A stretch of DNA of 64,000 nt from an uncultured Bacteroidales bacterium (GCA_947176235.1 CAMWPM010000004.1:1-64000), one strand, 5' to 3'; positions 1 to 9,275 are shown, numbered from the stretch's first letter. Program-made: numbers and translations. Notes: generated by a model not told the origin, from the letters alone.

Positions 1-548
1 TTGTTGTCCATGTAGAGCATTTGCTTGCCGTCGGGGGTGAATACGGGGTTGTGGGCGGGGGTGGCGAGCACCTGACGGGGGTTGCCTCCGTCGAGACTCA
101 CGGCGTAGAGCTCGGTCATGCGAGCGGAGGGGAAGAGAGCGGAGGATGCCGGATCCTGAATTGAAGCCGAGAAGAGGACTTCCTTGCCGTCGGGGGTGAA
201 TGCTTCGGGGGTCTCGGCGGCGGAGTTGTAGGTGAGGCGACGTGCCTGTCCGCCGGTGGCTGGGACAAGGTAGATGTCAAAGTTGCCAGAGCGGTCGCTG
301 CGGAATGCAATGGAACGGCTGTCGGGCGACCATACGGGAGAAGCCTCGTAGAAGTCGGGGGTGGAGGTGATGCGCAGGGCATTGCCACCTGTGGCGGGGA
401 CAGTGTAGATGTCGCCCATGTAGGTGAAGGCGATTGACGCACCGTCGGGAGAGATGGCTGCGTCGCGCATCCAGAGCGGGGTGACGGCTGAGGCGGAGAT
501 GGAAGCCGATGCCAGGAAGAGTCCCGCTAAGAGTGTAGATTTTTTCAT
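1..548 (-). CDS. S41/tricorn-like exported protein with PD40 propeller, N-terminal part only
   Basis: Runs off the left edge of the window, so only the first 182 residues are visible. It starts with a signal peptide (about residues 1-21, ending SISASA) and then shows TolB/PD40-type beta-propeller repeats, such as WSPDSRSIAFRSDRSG near residue 73 and further copies with the PDG turn near residues 34, 110 and 170. In Bacteroidales this N-terminal layout is typical of tricorn-like S41 peptidases, in which a propeller gates a C-terminal protease. The protease part is outside the window, so the peptidase call is inference; a stand-alone PD40 protein is the alternative. The start codon lies about 37 bases after the terminator of the upstream phosphofructokinase gene, so it is probably a separate unit. 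Confidence 0.65.
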   Translation of the reverse strand, partial: MKKSTLLAGLFLASASISASAVTPLWMRDAAISPDGASIAFTYMGDIYTVPATGGNALRITSTPDFYEASPVWSPDSRSIAFRSDRSGNFDIYLVPATGGQARRLTYNSAAETPEAFTPDGKEVLFSASIQDPASSALFPSARMTELYAVSLDGGNPRQVLATPAHNPVFTPDGKQMLYMDN

Positions 549-584
549 TGCGCTTGAGGTTGTGAAATAATGGTTAGGGAAAAG

Positions 585-641
585 AAAAGCCCCGCCCGGC
601 GCATTCCCGGAGATGAATCCGGAGGGCGCACGGTCGGGGCT
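585..641 (-). terminator. Intrinsic terminator after the PPi-phosphofructokinase gene
   Basis: Read on the minus strand, an AGCCCCGACC...GGGCGGGGCT stem with an inner TCCGGA/TCCGGG stem is followed by TTTTCTTTTCC. It sits 34 bases after the stop codon of the phosphofructokinase gene. Confidence 0.75.
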
Positions 642-674
642 CGATAGATTCAGCGGATGATGAGCGGTGTGGGA

Positions 675-2318
675 TTACTCGTGCTCATAACGGAGGGTGA
701 GGGTGGGCTGATCGCAGACTTCGGAGGGACCGAAATACTGGATGGGACCGGGATAGATGAAGCATACCCCCTTAGCCCATTCGGCACGCTGCTCGGCAAA
801 CATGCGGAAGGGACGACCGTCGAGGCGGACAAGTGCTTTCTGGATAACGGGCTTCATCTCGCCGTGGCGACGCTCCATGTTCATCATCATGGTGACGGGG
901 ATACCGCCGGCGATCCACTCGGATGCGGGCTTGGTGAGGTCGCGGACTGACGACATGTAGCCGGTCACACCAGCCTCGATGAGGCAAGCGGCGTTGAAGC
1001 CGAGTGCATAGCAGTAGTCGGCGTCGAAGTTGGATGGATCGGCGCAACGTCCTTCGTAGCCGAAGAAGTGGTGCATGGGGGAGAATTTGCCTACGTATTT
1101 GCCTTCAGCCTTCATCTCCTTTAGGCGCTTGCCCACCATCTCGGAGAGGAGCTTCTCTGTCTCGATGAGCGAAACCTGAACGTTGCCGTGGGGGTCGCGG
1201 TCGAGCGAGAGCTGACGGGCTACACCCTCGGGGAGAGATGCGTAGACCTCAGCGTTGTCCTTGGAGAGATGGTCGATGATGTACTGACGCTGACCATGGT
1301 GGGGCACAGCGGCAAACTCCTCGGCATTCTTGGCGAGGAGGTCGTTGAGCTCGGCGATGAGTGCCTTCATCGCAGGGATGAATTCGATGAGACCCTCGGG
1401 GATGAGGACTGTACCGAAGTTCATGCCTGCTGCGGCGCGGTCGGCGATAACAGTTGCGATCTCGTCGACGATCTGGGCGAGGGTCATGTTCTTAGCCTCG
1501 ACTTCTTCGGAGATGATGCAGAAGGTGGGCTGAGTCTGGAGCGCGCACTCAAGGGCGATGTGGGATGCGGAGCGGCCCATGAGCTTGATGAAGTGGTAGT
1601 ACTTCTTGGAGGAGTTGCAGTCGCGCTGGATGTTGCCGATCACTTCGGAATAAACCTTGGTGGCGGTGTCGAATCCGAATGATGTCTCGATAAGGTCGTT
1701 CTTGAGGTCGCCGTCGATGGTCTTGGGGCAGCCGATCACCTGCACTCCGGCGTTGATTGCCTTGTAATACTCGGCGAGCACGGCGGCATTGGTGTTGGAG
1801 TCATCTCCGCCGATGATCACGAGTGCTGTGATACCGAGCTCCTTAAGGATCTCGAGACCCTTGTCGAACTGCTCCTTTTTCTCAAGTTTGGTACGACCGG
1901 AACCGATGATGTCGAAGCCGCCTGTGTTGCGATACTCGTCGATGATGGGGGCAGTGAGCTCCATGTACTTATGGTCAACGAATCCGCCGGGACCCATGAG
2001 GAAACCGTAGAGGCGGCTTTCGGGGTTGATTTTCTTGATGCCGTCGAATAGACCGCTGATGACGTTATGACCGCCGGGTGCCTGACCACCAGAAAGGATC
2101 ACACCGACGTTGAGAGGCTTACCGGCGAGGGTGTCACCGGCTTTCTCAAAATGGAGTTCGGGGAGACCGTAGGTGTTGGGGAAGAGTTCCTTAATGGCAG
2201 CCTGATCGGCTACTGACTGAGTGGGACGTCCCTCCACAGCCTTCACACCGCCGGTGAGGACGGCGGGGAGCTTGGGCTGATAGGCGGCACGAGCCTTCTG
2301 CAATGCGCTCTTTTTCAT
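675..2318 (-). CDS. pfp: Diphosphate--fructose-6-phosphate 1-phosphotransferase (PPi-PFK)
   Basis: Cytosolic glycolytic enzyme that interconverts fructose 6-phosphate and fructose 1,6-bisphosphate using pyrophosphate instead of ATP. The 547-residue protein has the long PPi-PFK form. Visible motifs are [10 protein letters not shown] at residues 76-85, GGDDS at 170-174 (the second Asp is the known mark of PPi use; ATP enzymes have Gly there), PKTIDGDL at 198-205 and MGRSAS at 247-252. It is a monocistronic minus-strand gene, with a promoter about 115 bases upstream and a terminator directly after it. The reaction is reversible in this family, which suits anaerobic sugar fermenters. The assignment is firm. 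Confidence 0.95.
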   Translation of the reverse strand: MKKSALQKARAAYQPKLPAVLTGGVKAVEGRPTQSVADQAAIKELFPNTYGLPELHFEKAGDTLAGKPLNVGVILSGGQAPGGHNVISGLFDGIKKINPESRLYGFLMGPGGFVDHKYMELTAPIIDEYRNTGGFDIIGSGRTKLEKKEQFDKGLEILKELGITALVIIGGDDSNTNAAVLAEYYKAINAGVQVIGCPKTIDGDLKNDLIETSFGFDTATKVYSEVIGNIQRDCNSSKKYYHFIKLMGRSASHIALECALQTQPTFCIISEEVEAKNMTLAQIVDEIATVIADRAAAGMNFGTVLIPEGLIEFIPAMKALIAELNDLLAKNAEEFAAVPHHGQRQYIIDHLSKDNAEVYASLPEGVARQLSLDRDPHGNVQVSLIETEKLLSEMVGKRLKEMKAEGKYVGKFSPMHHFFGYEGRCADPSNFDADYCYALGFNAACLIEAGVTGYMSSVRDLTKPASEWIAGGIPVTMMMNMERRHGEMKPVIQKALVRLDGRPFRMFAEQRAEWAKGVCFIYPGPIQYFGPSEVCDQPTLTLRYEHE

Positions 2319-2432
2319 TGTCGTAAGAAAAGAAATTGAATATGAATAAGTTATATAAGATAATCAGGTAATGGAGCGAGGAGCACCGGTTCATACCGGG
2401 ATGAACGGTCGCCGCCTTGCTACACTTGTCGG

Positions 2433-2466
2433 CAAAATTACGAAATTTTTTTCAACGGATGTCAAC
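2433..2466 (-). promoter_or_regulatory. Bacteroidetes-type promoter for pfp
   Basis: On the minus strand GTTGAC (2466-2461) is followed after 22 bases by TAATTTTG (2440-2433), matching the TTG/TAnnTTTG consensus. The predicted leader is about 110 bases. Confidence 0.65.
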
Positions 2467-2541
2467 GCCCGAGGGCAAATTTGGGACAAAGTGACACTAA
2501 AAAAATAAAAAAAGCGGCAGTGGGGATCAAATTCGTGCTTT

Positions 2542-2578
2542 TTTGACATATCATGCTTCAAATTTTATGCTATCTTTG
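2542..2578 (+). promoter_or_regulatory. Promoter for the C1 peptidase gene
   Basis: TATCTTTG at 2571-2578 matches the -7 element exactly. A TTTTGACA at 2541-2548 could be the -33 element, but its spacing of 25 is longer than usual. Confidence 0.5.
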
Positions 2579-2636
2579 CGGACAGGAAAACAAACAACAC
2601 CGAAACCCCAAAATATCACATCAATCAGCAAGGATC

Positions 2637-4040
2637 ATGAAGAAACTTTTCATCGTGCCGGCGGTGGCACTGCTGGCAGTGGCGGGACTCAACGCCAAGG
2701 AAAGCAACAAAGGGGGCATCTCCGAGAAGATGCTCAACGAGTTGCGCGAAAGCTATCAGCCTTCGGCATCTGACCGCGCCATCAGCAACGCTCTGGCAAG
2801 CACCGACATCAACACACTCGCCCTCAATCAGGAGCGCAAGAACAACTTCGACACCCACTTCTCCCACAAGGTGAAGAGCAAGGGCATCTCCAACCAGAAA
2901 TCGTCGGGCCGCTGCTGGCTTTTCACGGGACTGAACGTGATCCGCGCCCGCATGATCGAGGACATGAATCTTCCGGCATTCCAGCTGTCGCAGAACTACA
3001 ATTTTTTCTGGGATCAGCTTGAGAAATCGAATCTTTTCCTTCAGTCGATCATCGACACTGCAAATCTTCCTGCCGACGACAAGACCGTGGACTGGCTGTT
3101 TGCCAACCCGATCAGCGACGGAGGTCAGTTCACCGGCGTGAGCGACATCCTGATGAAATACGGCGTGGTGCCGGCTACAGTAATGGCAGAAACCAAATCG
3201 AGCGAATCGACATCGACGATGCGTATGCTTCTTGCCACGAAGCTGCGTCAGTGGGGTCTGGAACTTCGCAAGGCTGCAGCCGACGGTGCCAAACCCGCAC
3301 AGCTCGAAACGATGAAAACCGACATGCTCAAGGAGGTGTACCGCTATCTGGCACTGAACCTCGGCGTACCGCCGACGGAATTCACCTGGACCCGCACCAA
3401 CGCCAAGGGCGAACCCGTGGAGACCAAGACCTACACCCCGAAATCGTTCTACGACGAGTACGTGGGCAAGGATCTGAAAAACGACTTCGTGATGCTGATG
3501 AATGATCCCTCGCGTCCCTACTACCAGACTTACGAGATCGACCTCGACCGCCATGCCTACGACGGCAGAAACTGGACATACGTGAACGTGCCGATGGAGG
3601 AGATCAAGGAGATGGCAATCGCCTCTATCAAGGATTCGACGATGATGTACTTCTCCTGCGACGTAGGCAAATACATGGATCGTCAGCGCGGTGCCCTCGA
3701 CCTTGACACTTACGACTACAACGACCTCTTCGGCACCGACTTCACCGCCATGAACAAGGCCGAACGCATCGCCACCCACGCTTCGGCGTCGTCGCACGCC
3801 ATGACACTCGCGGGTGTGGATCTGGACGAGAACGGCAAGCCGGTGAAGTGGCTCGTGGAAAACAGCTGGGGTCCCGGTGCCAACGACGGACATCTGATCA
3901 TGACTGATCCGTGGTTTGACGAATATATGTTCCGCCTCGTCGTAAACAAGAAATACGCACTCCCGGTTGTGCTTGAGACACTAAAGAAAACACCCGTGAA
4001 GCTCCCGGCATGGGATCCTCTCTTCGCTCCCGAGGACTGA
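2637..4040 (+). CDS. Exported C1B peptidase, aminopeptidase C/bleomycin-hydrolase family
   Basis: Papain-fold cysteine aminopeptidase of the bleomycin hydrolase (PepC) family, 467 residues from the chosen ATG. The catalytic Cys is C93 in SSGRCWLF, preceded by the oxyanion Gln (Q87 of NQKSS). The catalytic His is H387 (SHAMTLAG) and the Asn is N409 (VENSWG). I chose the ATG at 2637 rather than one 84 bases upstream because it begins a clean signal peptide, MKKLFIVPAVALLAVAGLNA, and because the upstream start overlaps the promoter. Classical PepC/bleomycin hydrolases are cytosolic; the signal peptide suggests periplasmic peptide trimming here. It is a single-gene unit with its own promoter and terminator. 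Confidence 0.9.
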   Translation: MKKLFIVPAVALLAVAGLNAKESNKGGISEKMLNELRESYQPSASDRAISNALASTDINTLALNQERKNNFDTHFSHKVKSKGISNQKSSGRCWLFTGLNVIRARMIEDMNLPAFQLSQNYNFFWDQLEKSNLFLQSIIDTANLPADDKTVDWLFANPISDGGQFTGVSDILMKYGVVPATVMAETKSSESTSTMRMLLATKLRQWGLELRKAAADGAKPAQLETMKTDMLKEVYRYLALNLGVPPTEFTWTRTNAKGEPVETKTYTPKSFYDEYVGKDLKNDFVMLMNDPSRPYYQTYEIDLDRHAYDGRNWTYVNVPMEEIKEMAIASIKDSTMMYFSCDVGKYMDRQRGALDLDTYDYNDLFGTDFTAMNKAERIATHASASSHAMTLAGVDLDENGKPVKWLVENSWGPGANDGHLIMTDPWFDEYMFRLVVNKKYALPVVLETLKKTPVKLPAWDPLFAPED

Positions 4041-4061
4041 TCCAACGCCTCCCCCACTAAC

Positions 4062-4110
4062 TGCGACCGCGTCGACACTGATTACTGTGGCTTCGCGGCC
4101 GCACTTTTTT
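4062..4110 (+). terminator. Intrinsic terminator after the C1 peptidase gene
   Basis: TGCGACCGCG pairs, with one mismatch, with CGCGGCCGCA, with an inner CACTG/CTGTG stem, and is followed by CTTTTTT. Confidence 0.65.
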
Positions 4111-4147
4111 CGGGATGAGGGCGTTATTATTAATATAACTAATTAAT

Positions 4148-4741
4148 ATGACAGAACTGATTACCGATGCTCCACTTGAGCGTCACCCCTGGCCCCCCTA
4201 TATTCCCCCGCACGCCCGAATACTGATAATGGGAACGTTCCCGCCGCAGCCCAAGCGCTGGGCTATGGATTTCTATTATCCTAACCGCACTAACGATTTC
4301 TGGAAAATCATGGGACTGATTTTTACGGGCGACGCTACGGCTTTATACAATCCGACGACGCGACAATATGACATCGCCTCAATCAAGCGACTGCTCAATG
4401 ATCACGGAATCGCACTGAATGACACGGCACGCGAGGTGAGACGTCTGGCGGGGAATGCGTCGGATAAGTTTCTGGAGATAGTCACGCCTGTGCCACTGGC
4501 TGACCTGCTGAAAGAGATGCCGGAGTGCCGGACTGTGGCGACGACAGGTGAAAAAGCAGCAGGTGTCGTGGCTGAATTGACCAACACGCCACTCCCGAAG
4601 ATGGGTGAGATGGTGACGGACGGCAAAGGACTCGAAATCTGGCGTATGCCGTCGACATCGCGCGCCTATCCCCTGCCTCTCGAAAAGAAAGCCGAGTACT
4701 ACGAGCAGATGTTCCGCCACATAGGGATAGTGGGGAGATAA
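4148..4741 (+). CDS. Uracil-DNA-glycosylase family protein
   Basis: A 197-residue protein with the signature of the uracil-DNA glycosylase superfamily. ILIMGTFPPQPKRWAMDFYY at residues 26-45 matches the active-site loop (GTFP followed by the Asn-rich segment YPNRTNDFW). The C-terminal MPSTSRAY segment fits the DNA-intercalation/His loop region of the fold, although no HPS motif is present. Family members remove uracil, hypoxanthine or mismatched bases from DNA in the cytosol; the base specificity cannot be read from the sequence. It follows the C1 peptidase terminator, so it is probably its own unit. Fold assignment is good and the exact activity is uncertain. Confidence 0.75.
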   Translation: MTELITDAPLERHPWPPYIPPHARILIMGTFPPQPKRWAMDFYYPNRTNDFWKIMGLIFTGDATALYNPTTRQYDIASIKRLLNDHGIALNDTAREVRRLAGNASDKFLEIVTPVPLADLLKEMPECRTVATTGEKAAGVVAELTNTPLPKMGEMVTDGKGLEIWRMPSTSRAYPLPLEKKAEYYEQMFRHIGIVGR

Positions 4742-4815
4742 GAGTGGAGAGCGGAGAGATAATGAGCTTTTTTCAAAAAAGAGCAAGCAATATTCTATAG
4801 AAAATCGGTTGTTTT

Positions 4816-4924
4816 GCTCCAAATTCGGCTAATTTTGTACTAATCATCAAATCACTATACTTCAACTTGTTACAATCTTAATTTCCAAAGTTGGCGTAGT
4901 TTTGCTTCCAAATTTGGCGTCGTG
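4816..4924 (+). repeat. Three short direct repeats TCCAAA-TT-GGC
   Basis: TCCAAATTCGGC (4818-4829), TCCAAAGTTGGC (4884-4895) and TCCAAATTTGGC (4907-4918) are near-identical 12-mers in the otherwise empty intergenic region. The first two are followed by TAATTTTG and TAGTTTTG, which resemble -7 promoter elements. No gene starts downstream on the plus strand, so their role is unknown. Confidence 0.45.
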
Positions 4925-4946
4925 AGAAAACGTCAAAAGAGATGAT

Positions 4947-4992
4947 GAAAAAAGAAAGGCGAAGGGTCCCGGGTGCGGGACGCTTCGCCTTT
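4947..4992 (-). terminator. Intrinsic terminator after the GH43-GH97 gene
   Basis: On the minus strand AAAGGCGAAGCGTCCCG pairs with CGGGACCCTTCGCCTTT, followed by CTTTTTTC. It is a very strong stem 20 bases after the stop codon. Confidence 0.85.
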
Positions 4993-5012
4993 ATGGTGAT
5001 TCAAGGGTGGGA

Positions 5013-7904
5013 TCAGGGGAGGAGGATAAGTCCGCCGTTGACCGGGATGGTGACTTTGAGGCGGCCTTTGCGGTCGGTGGCGCGGCGGGTGACAGAGCCG
5101 TTGAGGTCGGCATCGTCGGAGTAGACGGTGAGTTCGGTGCGGGGGCTCCAGAAGGAGGAGAGATCGAGGGTCGTCTCCAATGGCTCAGGACCCGCGTTGA
5201 CTGCACCGATGCGCCATGCGTCGCCGTGACGGCGGGCAAGAATGACGTAGCGACCGGGGTAACCGTCGATGAAGCGCGTTTCATCCCAGGCGGTGGGAAC
5301 AGCTTTCATATAGTCAATCGCCCACTCAGGTGCGTCAGTGAGGTTGTTTGGCGCGAGGGCGAAGTTCTGGATGGGATTCTGGAATAGAATCGTGGTGGCA
5401 AGCTCGAATACGTCGGAAGTGCGTCGGGTGTTTCCACCATCGTTGCCTCGGTTGAGGTGCTTGTTGAGGAACGTGCCACCGAACTCCATGCACCCTACGG
5501 CATTGCGGATGAATGGATGTGTGGCAGCATTGCGAGCCTCCTCATCGGCAAAATGCTGGCTGAAATAAATGTTTTCGCTTGCAAGGACAGCCTCGCTGCC
5601 TACATAGTTGGGGTACATGCGTTCCCAGCCGCGCGGAAGGGTGCATCCGTGGAAAATGACCATAATACCGTGGTCGTTGGCGTCGGAGAGGATAGCTTCG
5701 TAGAGGCGCATGGTCTCCTGTTTGTCGCCGCCGAAGAAGTCGACTTTTATGCCCTTGATGCCATTCTTCTGAAGCCATTTCATCTCAGCCTTGCGGGCGA
5801 TGGGATTGTCCATACGGTTGACGGGTCCCTGCACGATGTCGTTCCAATAGCCGCTGGAGCTATACCACACGAGCGGCTCGACACCTTTCGAGCGTGCGTA
5901 GCGGAAGAGATCCTCCATGCCATCGTGCCCGATATTCGTGTCCCACCAGTTGTCAATCAGCGTATGCTCGTAGCCCATGTCGGCGGCAAAGTCGATGTAG
6001 GTGCGTATATCCTCGGGGTTGATACTGTTGTCCTGCCAGAGAATCCAGCTCCACGTGCCGCGTCCGGGCTTATAGTCGGTTGTAGGCTCGTAGAGGGGAT
6101 CCACCACATCCCAGTAGATGGTGCTCTCGACTATGGGAGCAAGAGTGTTGCCGAGAGAAATGGTGCGCCATGGAGTGGCGCCGGGGAGGGAGAATGCCGG
6201 CTCGACGGTGCCGTTGCCGTTGTTCTCCTCGGGCATGGGGAATCCAATGCAATATGCTCCTGAGTTGTCGCGATCGAGTAGACGCGATGCACAATAACGG
6301 CTGTCGACACCCGTCTCGCTCAGAAGCACCCATGCGTCGGCTTCCGGCACCTTGAACAGGCAGGGGAATGTGAATCCATTACCAAAAGCCGAAACGGAAT
6401 CCATCGGAGCATCAAGGACGTATTCCTCCTCGTAGCTCGGCTTTGTGCGTTTCCATCCTACCATAGGCTTGCTCTGCGGGCATAGGAACGTGGTGGTGGA
6501 CTCAGGAAACCGGAAACCGGTTGTCTCAAAGAATACGCGGATACTTCCCGTTTCACCTTCCTTGGGCATAACGTAGCGGAAAGCAATGTCGTTGTCGGCG
6601 ATCATCATCTCGACGTCGATAAGCTGACGATTCCGATTGCGGAACGTGGCAACCAGACGGGTAGCCTTAAAGTCAATGGCGCTCTGCTTGATGCGCGTCT
6701 GGGCGTAGGATTTTTCAACGGGCGCGACCGTGGCGTGAATGAGTTTCATGTCTTCAGCATAGTTGCCTGAGTTGGCGACGAGACCGAGCGGAGAATCCGG
6801 AATCACTTCCTTGCCGTCGAGGCTGACAGAAAATGAGGGATATCCCCCGGGCGTGGAGAGGGTGACGGAGAGGTTGCCGTCGGGACTCGATGCCGTCACG
6901 GTGCCATCGGCAGTGACCAGCGAGGGATACGCAGCCGAAACGCGGTCGATCTCGGCGCGGGTGACGGGGATGATGGTGCCGTGGCGGGGATGGAAATTCA
7001 TCTTCACCTCTCCGGGCAACGGCTCAAAGTGCGCGAGGTCGGAGGTGCGGGTGAACTCGTAGCGCCCTTTCGTGTAGACATCGTACATAAGCACGTAGTC
7101 ATCAGTGCCGTTGAGACGGAACGTCCCTGCACCTTCCACCGGATCCTTTGTGAGCTGCTTATAGTCGGGACTCTCCGTCCACTTCCCGGAGGACAGCGAT
7201 TCGGTGACGGCTACCTTAATGCCGTTGCCGTGACCTTCGGTCTTATAGAACAGATAATATTTTCCGTCCTTCACGACGATGTCGCCGTCAATGCACGACT
7301 TTCCGTCGGCGGGAACGAAGAAGGGGACAGGATCGGTGACGAAGTCGGTGAAATCATCGTTGACGTAAGCACTGTAGATTATGTCAGGACCGTCGGCATG
7401 CTGCATTGACCAATAAATCAAATATTTTCCTGCCTCGGGGTCAAAAATGGTCTGAGGCGCCCAAACACGCTTCAGCCCCTTGCGGAGAGCCGGGAAACGG
7501 TCGGGAATGTGGACGGGAGTTGCGGTCCATGTGACGAGGTCGGGCGACTTGAGGAGCACCATGCCGCGGTTGGAGTCCCAGCCATTATCGCTGATCATGT
7601 CGGTAGCAACCATATAGAACCCCTCTCCATCGACACGGCGGAGGATGTGGGGGTCGCGCAGACCGCCGGTACGGCTGACAGTCCGCGAATCAATAATGGG
7701 CTGATTGTCGTTGAGCGCCGTGAATGTCAGGGCGTCATCGCTGACCGCATAGCAGATGGCTTCGTCGGCAGGTCGGTTGCCCTTGAAATAAACGAACAGG
7801 TAGCCGTCAAGCTCATCGTCGGAAGGGAGGGCGGGAGCGGCGTGAAGCAATCCTGATGAAGAAGTCAGAAGGAGCGTAGCCGCCAACAGTTTCTTGAAAT
7901 TCAT
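5013..7904 (-). CDS. Secreted GH43-GH97 fusion glycoside hydrolase
   Basis: A 963-residue secreted protein joining two glycosidases. After a signal peptide (about 1-22) comes a five-bladed GH43-type domain (about 33-330). Its likely catalytic residues are the base D84 (LRDPHI), the pKa-tuning Asp D206 or D208 (SCIDGDIV) and the acid E257 (PVEGAG). From about 337 to the end is a GH97 domain: N-terminal beta-sandwich, a TIM barrel containing GIKVDFFGGD, where D722 aligns with the nucleophile of retaining GH97 alpha-galactosidases, and a C-terminal beta domain. I chose the ATG at 7904 because the 16 residues encoded before it are not signal-like and overlap the promoter. A single gene flanked by promoter and terminator. 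Inferred role: removal of alpha-galactosyl or alpha-glucosyl and arabinosyl/xylosyl groups from a plant or host glycan. Confidence 0.85.
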   Translation of the reverse strand: MNFKKLLAATLLLTSSSGLLHAAPALPSDDELDGYLFVYFKGNRPADEAICYAVSDDALTFTALNDNQPIIDSRTVSRTGGLRDPHILRRVDGEGFYMVATDMISDNGWDSNRGMVLLKSPDLVTWTATPVHIPDRFPALRKGLKRVWAPQTIFDPEAGKYLIYWSMQHADGPDIIYSAYVNDDFTDFVTDPVPFFVPADGKSCIDGDIVVKDGKYYLFYKTEGHGNGIKVAVTESLSSGKWTESPDYKQLTKDPVEGAGTFRLNGTDDYVLMYDVYTKGRYEFTRTSDLAHFEPLPGEVKMNFHPRHGTIIPVTRAEIDRVSAAYPSLVTADGTVTASSPDGNLSVTLSTPGGYPSFSVSLDGKEVIPDSPLGLVANSGNYAEDMKLIHATVAPVEKSYAQTRIKQSAIDFKATRLVATFRNRNRQLIDVEMMIADNDIAFRYVMPKEGETGSIRVFFETTGFRFPESTTTFLCPQSKPMVGWKRTKPSYEEEYVLDAPMDSVSAFGNGFTFPCLFKVPEADAWVLLSETGVDSRYCASRLLDRDNSGAYCIGFPMPEENNGNGTVEPAFSLPGATPWRTISLGNTLAPIVESTIYWDVVDPLYEPTTDYKPGRGTWSWILWQDNSINPEDIRTYIDFAADMGYEHTLIDNWWDTNIGHDGMEDLFRYARSKGVEPLVWYSSSGYWNDIVQGPVNRMDNPIARKAEMKWLQKNGIKGIKVDFFGGDKQETMRLYEAILSDANDHGIMVIFHGCTLPRGWERMYPNYVGSEAVLASENIYFSQHFADEEARNAATHPFIRNAVGCMEFGGTFLNKHLNRGNDGGNTRRTSDVFELATTILFQNPIQNFALAPNNLTDAPEWAIDYMKAVPTAWDETRFIDGYPGRYVILARRHGDAWRIGAVNAGPEPLETTLDLSSFWSPRTELTVYSDDADLNGSVTRRATDRKGRLKVTIPVNGGLILLP

Positions 7905-7949
7905 GATAGGAATGAAAGGTAAAAAAAAGACTGGTGAAATTCTGTGACA

Positions 7950-7981
7950 CAAAATTACGAAAAAGCAGGGAAAAAATCAAA
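7950..7981 (-). promoter_or_regulatory. Consensus promoter for the GH43-GH97 gene
   Basis: On the minus strand TTTG (7981-7978), 20 bases, then TAATTTTG (7957-7950). This is a full Bacteroidetes consensus, with a leader of about 40 bases. Confidence 0.75.
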
Positions 7982-8035
7982 GCCGCGCGTGATGAAGGGA
8001 AGTGGAATCAGCCCCGGAAAGAGCGGGAGGTAAGA

Positions 8036-9241
8036 TCAGATCCACGTGGCGCGACGCCATACCTGTTCCATTGGTCCGCGGCTGAATCGGGCGAGCCACC
8101 AGCGGCAGAACCAATACTGCACGATGAAGAGCGCAACGCCGGCGAGGAAGCTTGCCGTGATGCCGAGGTAGCGGAAGAGCCCGAATCCCCAGTTGTAGAA
8201 CAGCATGGAGCCGATAATCGACTGCGTGACATAGTTGGTCATGCTCATCCGCCCGTAGGGGATGATGAGTCGCAGGAGTGAAGTCCATGCCGGAACTTTG
8301 TACCATAGCCAGAGTACAGCACTGACGAGCATCAGCATGAAGCAGAACTTCTGGAGCGACCCGGTGATGAGCGTGAGGCGGGAAGCGAGAAGATGGTTGC
8401 CCACAAAGTCAGGAATCATTGCAGTGATGCCGGAGAGGGGGAAATAAAGAGCGATGGCTACGGCAAAAATACGTGCCCAGAATGAAAGATGACTTTTGGC
8501 AAACCACTGCTGTCGGCCGATCAGCATGCCGAGCATGAAGAGTGCAGCCGTCTGGAACACCCTGCCATTATCCCACGCCCATGCGAGCGAAGTGATCTGT
8601 CCTTTCCAGATGTTGACGAGAAGCGTGTCGGTGAATCCGCCCCCTGACTGCGCCACGAAAGCATCCGACCAGTACTGGTAATCCGCAAGCGACATCGGCT
8701 GACAGGCTGGATCAATCAATATTCTCAGTATCTGCCAGAGTGCTACCGGCTGGAGGAGGCAGACTCCGGAAAGAATGAGCAGGGCACGAGTGGAAAGCCG
8801 GCAAGTGAGCACCAGAACGAACCCTACAAGCGAGTAGAGCACCAGAATCTCACCGGTGAAGAAGCAGGCGTTGAAGTTGCCGATGATGAAGAGAAGAAAC
8901 AGACGCCAGCAGAATCGGCGGCGGAAATCATTGCCACGGCGTAGCTGGTTGTCGTCCTGAATGAAAAAACTGAATCCGAACAGGAGCGCGAACACAGCGT
9001 AAGCTTTACCCCCGACGAGGAAGAACATGCCGTCCCAGATGGCACGGTCGAGGAAGTTGAGCCACGCGGGCTGGGCATCAGCAGGCGGGAAACTGTAGAA
9101 ATTGAAATGCTCGATCGAGTGAAGCAGGATGATGCCGAGCACGGCAAGACCGCGGAGCACGTCGGCAACATCGACACGAGGCCGGCGAGCCACCACATCG
9201 GGAACTACATCAGGGAGGGAATCAGTTGATTTCTGTGACAT
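8036..9241 (-). CDS. DUF418 family inner-membrane protein
   Basis: A 401-residue polytopic protein with about ten hydrophobic helices. It begins with the RRPRVDVADVLRGLAVLGI segment typical of the DUF418/YeiB-like family, which is related to acyltransferase-3 membrane proteins. The C-terminal part, GRMSMTNYVTQSIIGSMLFY followed by GLFRYLG, matches the DUF418 domain. I placed the start at 9241, 34 bases after the holA stop; an in-frame ATG at 9301 would overlap holA by 26 bases and adds an unconserved stretch. Substrate and function are unknown; transfer of acyl or similar groups at the inner membrane is only suggested by the fold. It is probably cotranscribed with holA. Confidence 0.8.
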   Translation of the reverse strand: MSQKSTDSLPDVVPDVVARRPRVDVADVLRGLAVLGIILLHSIEHFNFYSFPPADAQPAWLNFLDRAIWDGMFFLVGGKAYAVFALLFGFSFFIQDDNQLRRGNDFRRRFCWRLFLLFIIGNFNACFFTGEILVLYSLVGFVLVLTCRLSTRALLILSGVCLLQPVALWQILRILIDPACQPMSLADYQYWSDAFVAQSGGGFTDTLLVNIWKGQITSLAWAWDNGRVFQTAALFMLGMLIGRQQWFAKSHLSFWARIFAVAIALYFPLSGITAMIPDFVGNHLLASRLTLITGSLQKFCFMLMLVSAVLWLWYKVPAWTSLLRLIIPYGRMSMTNYVTQSIIGSMLFYNWGFGLFRYLGITASFLAGVALFIVQYWFCRWWLARFSRGPMEQVWRRATWI

Positions 9242-9275
9242 TTTTGTAGGATTCTGACGGCTAACGGTGGCGACG

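Larger units (their letters stand above)
2319..2636. other. Divergent intergenic region between pfp and the C1 peptidase gene
   Basis: AT-rich spacer of 318 bases between two divergent genes. It holds the pfp promoter on the minus strand and, near 2542-2578, the promoter of the C1 peptidase on the plus strand. The 110-base pfp leader (about 2319-2428) has no obvious riboswitch-like structure. No further coding potential was seen. Confidence 0.6.

Noticed and set aside
2625-3893. A 422-codon open frame on the minus strand, antisense to the C1 peptidase gene
   Set aside because: The plus-strand frame has catalytic Cys, His and Asn motifs and a signal peptide; the antisense frame has low-complexity His/Val/Arg-rich sequence and no domain. 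It is a shadow of GC-rich codon use.
4942-5124. Small plus-strand gene after the glycosylase
   Set aside because: It runs through the terminator hairpin and into the antisense of the GH97 gene, with Arg-rich sequence and no domain.
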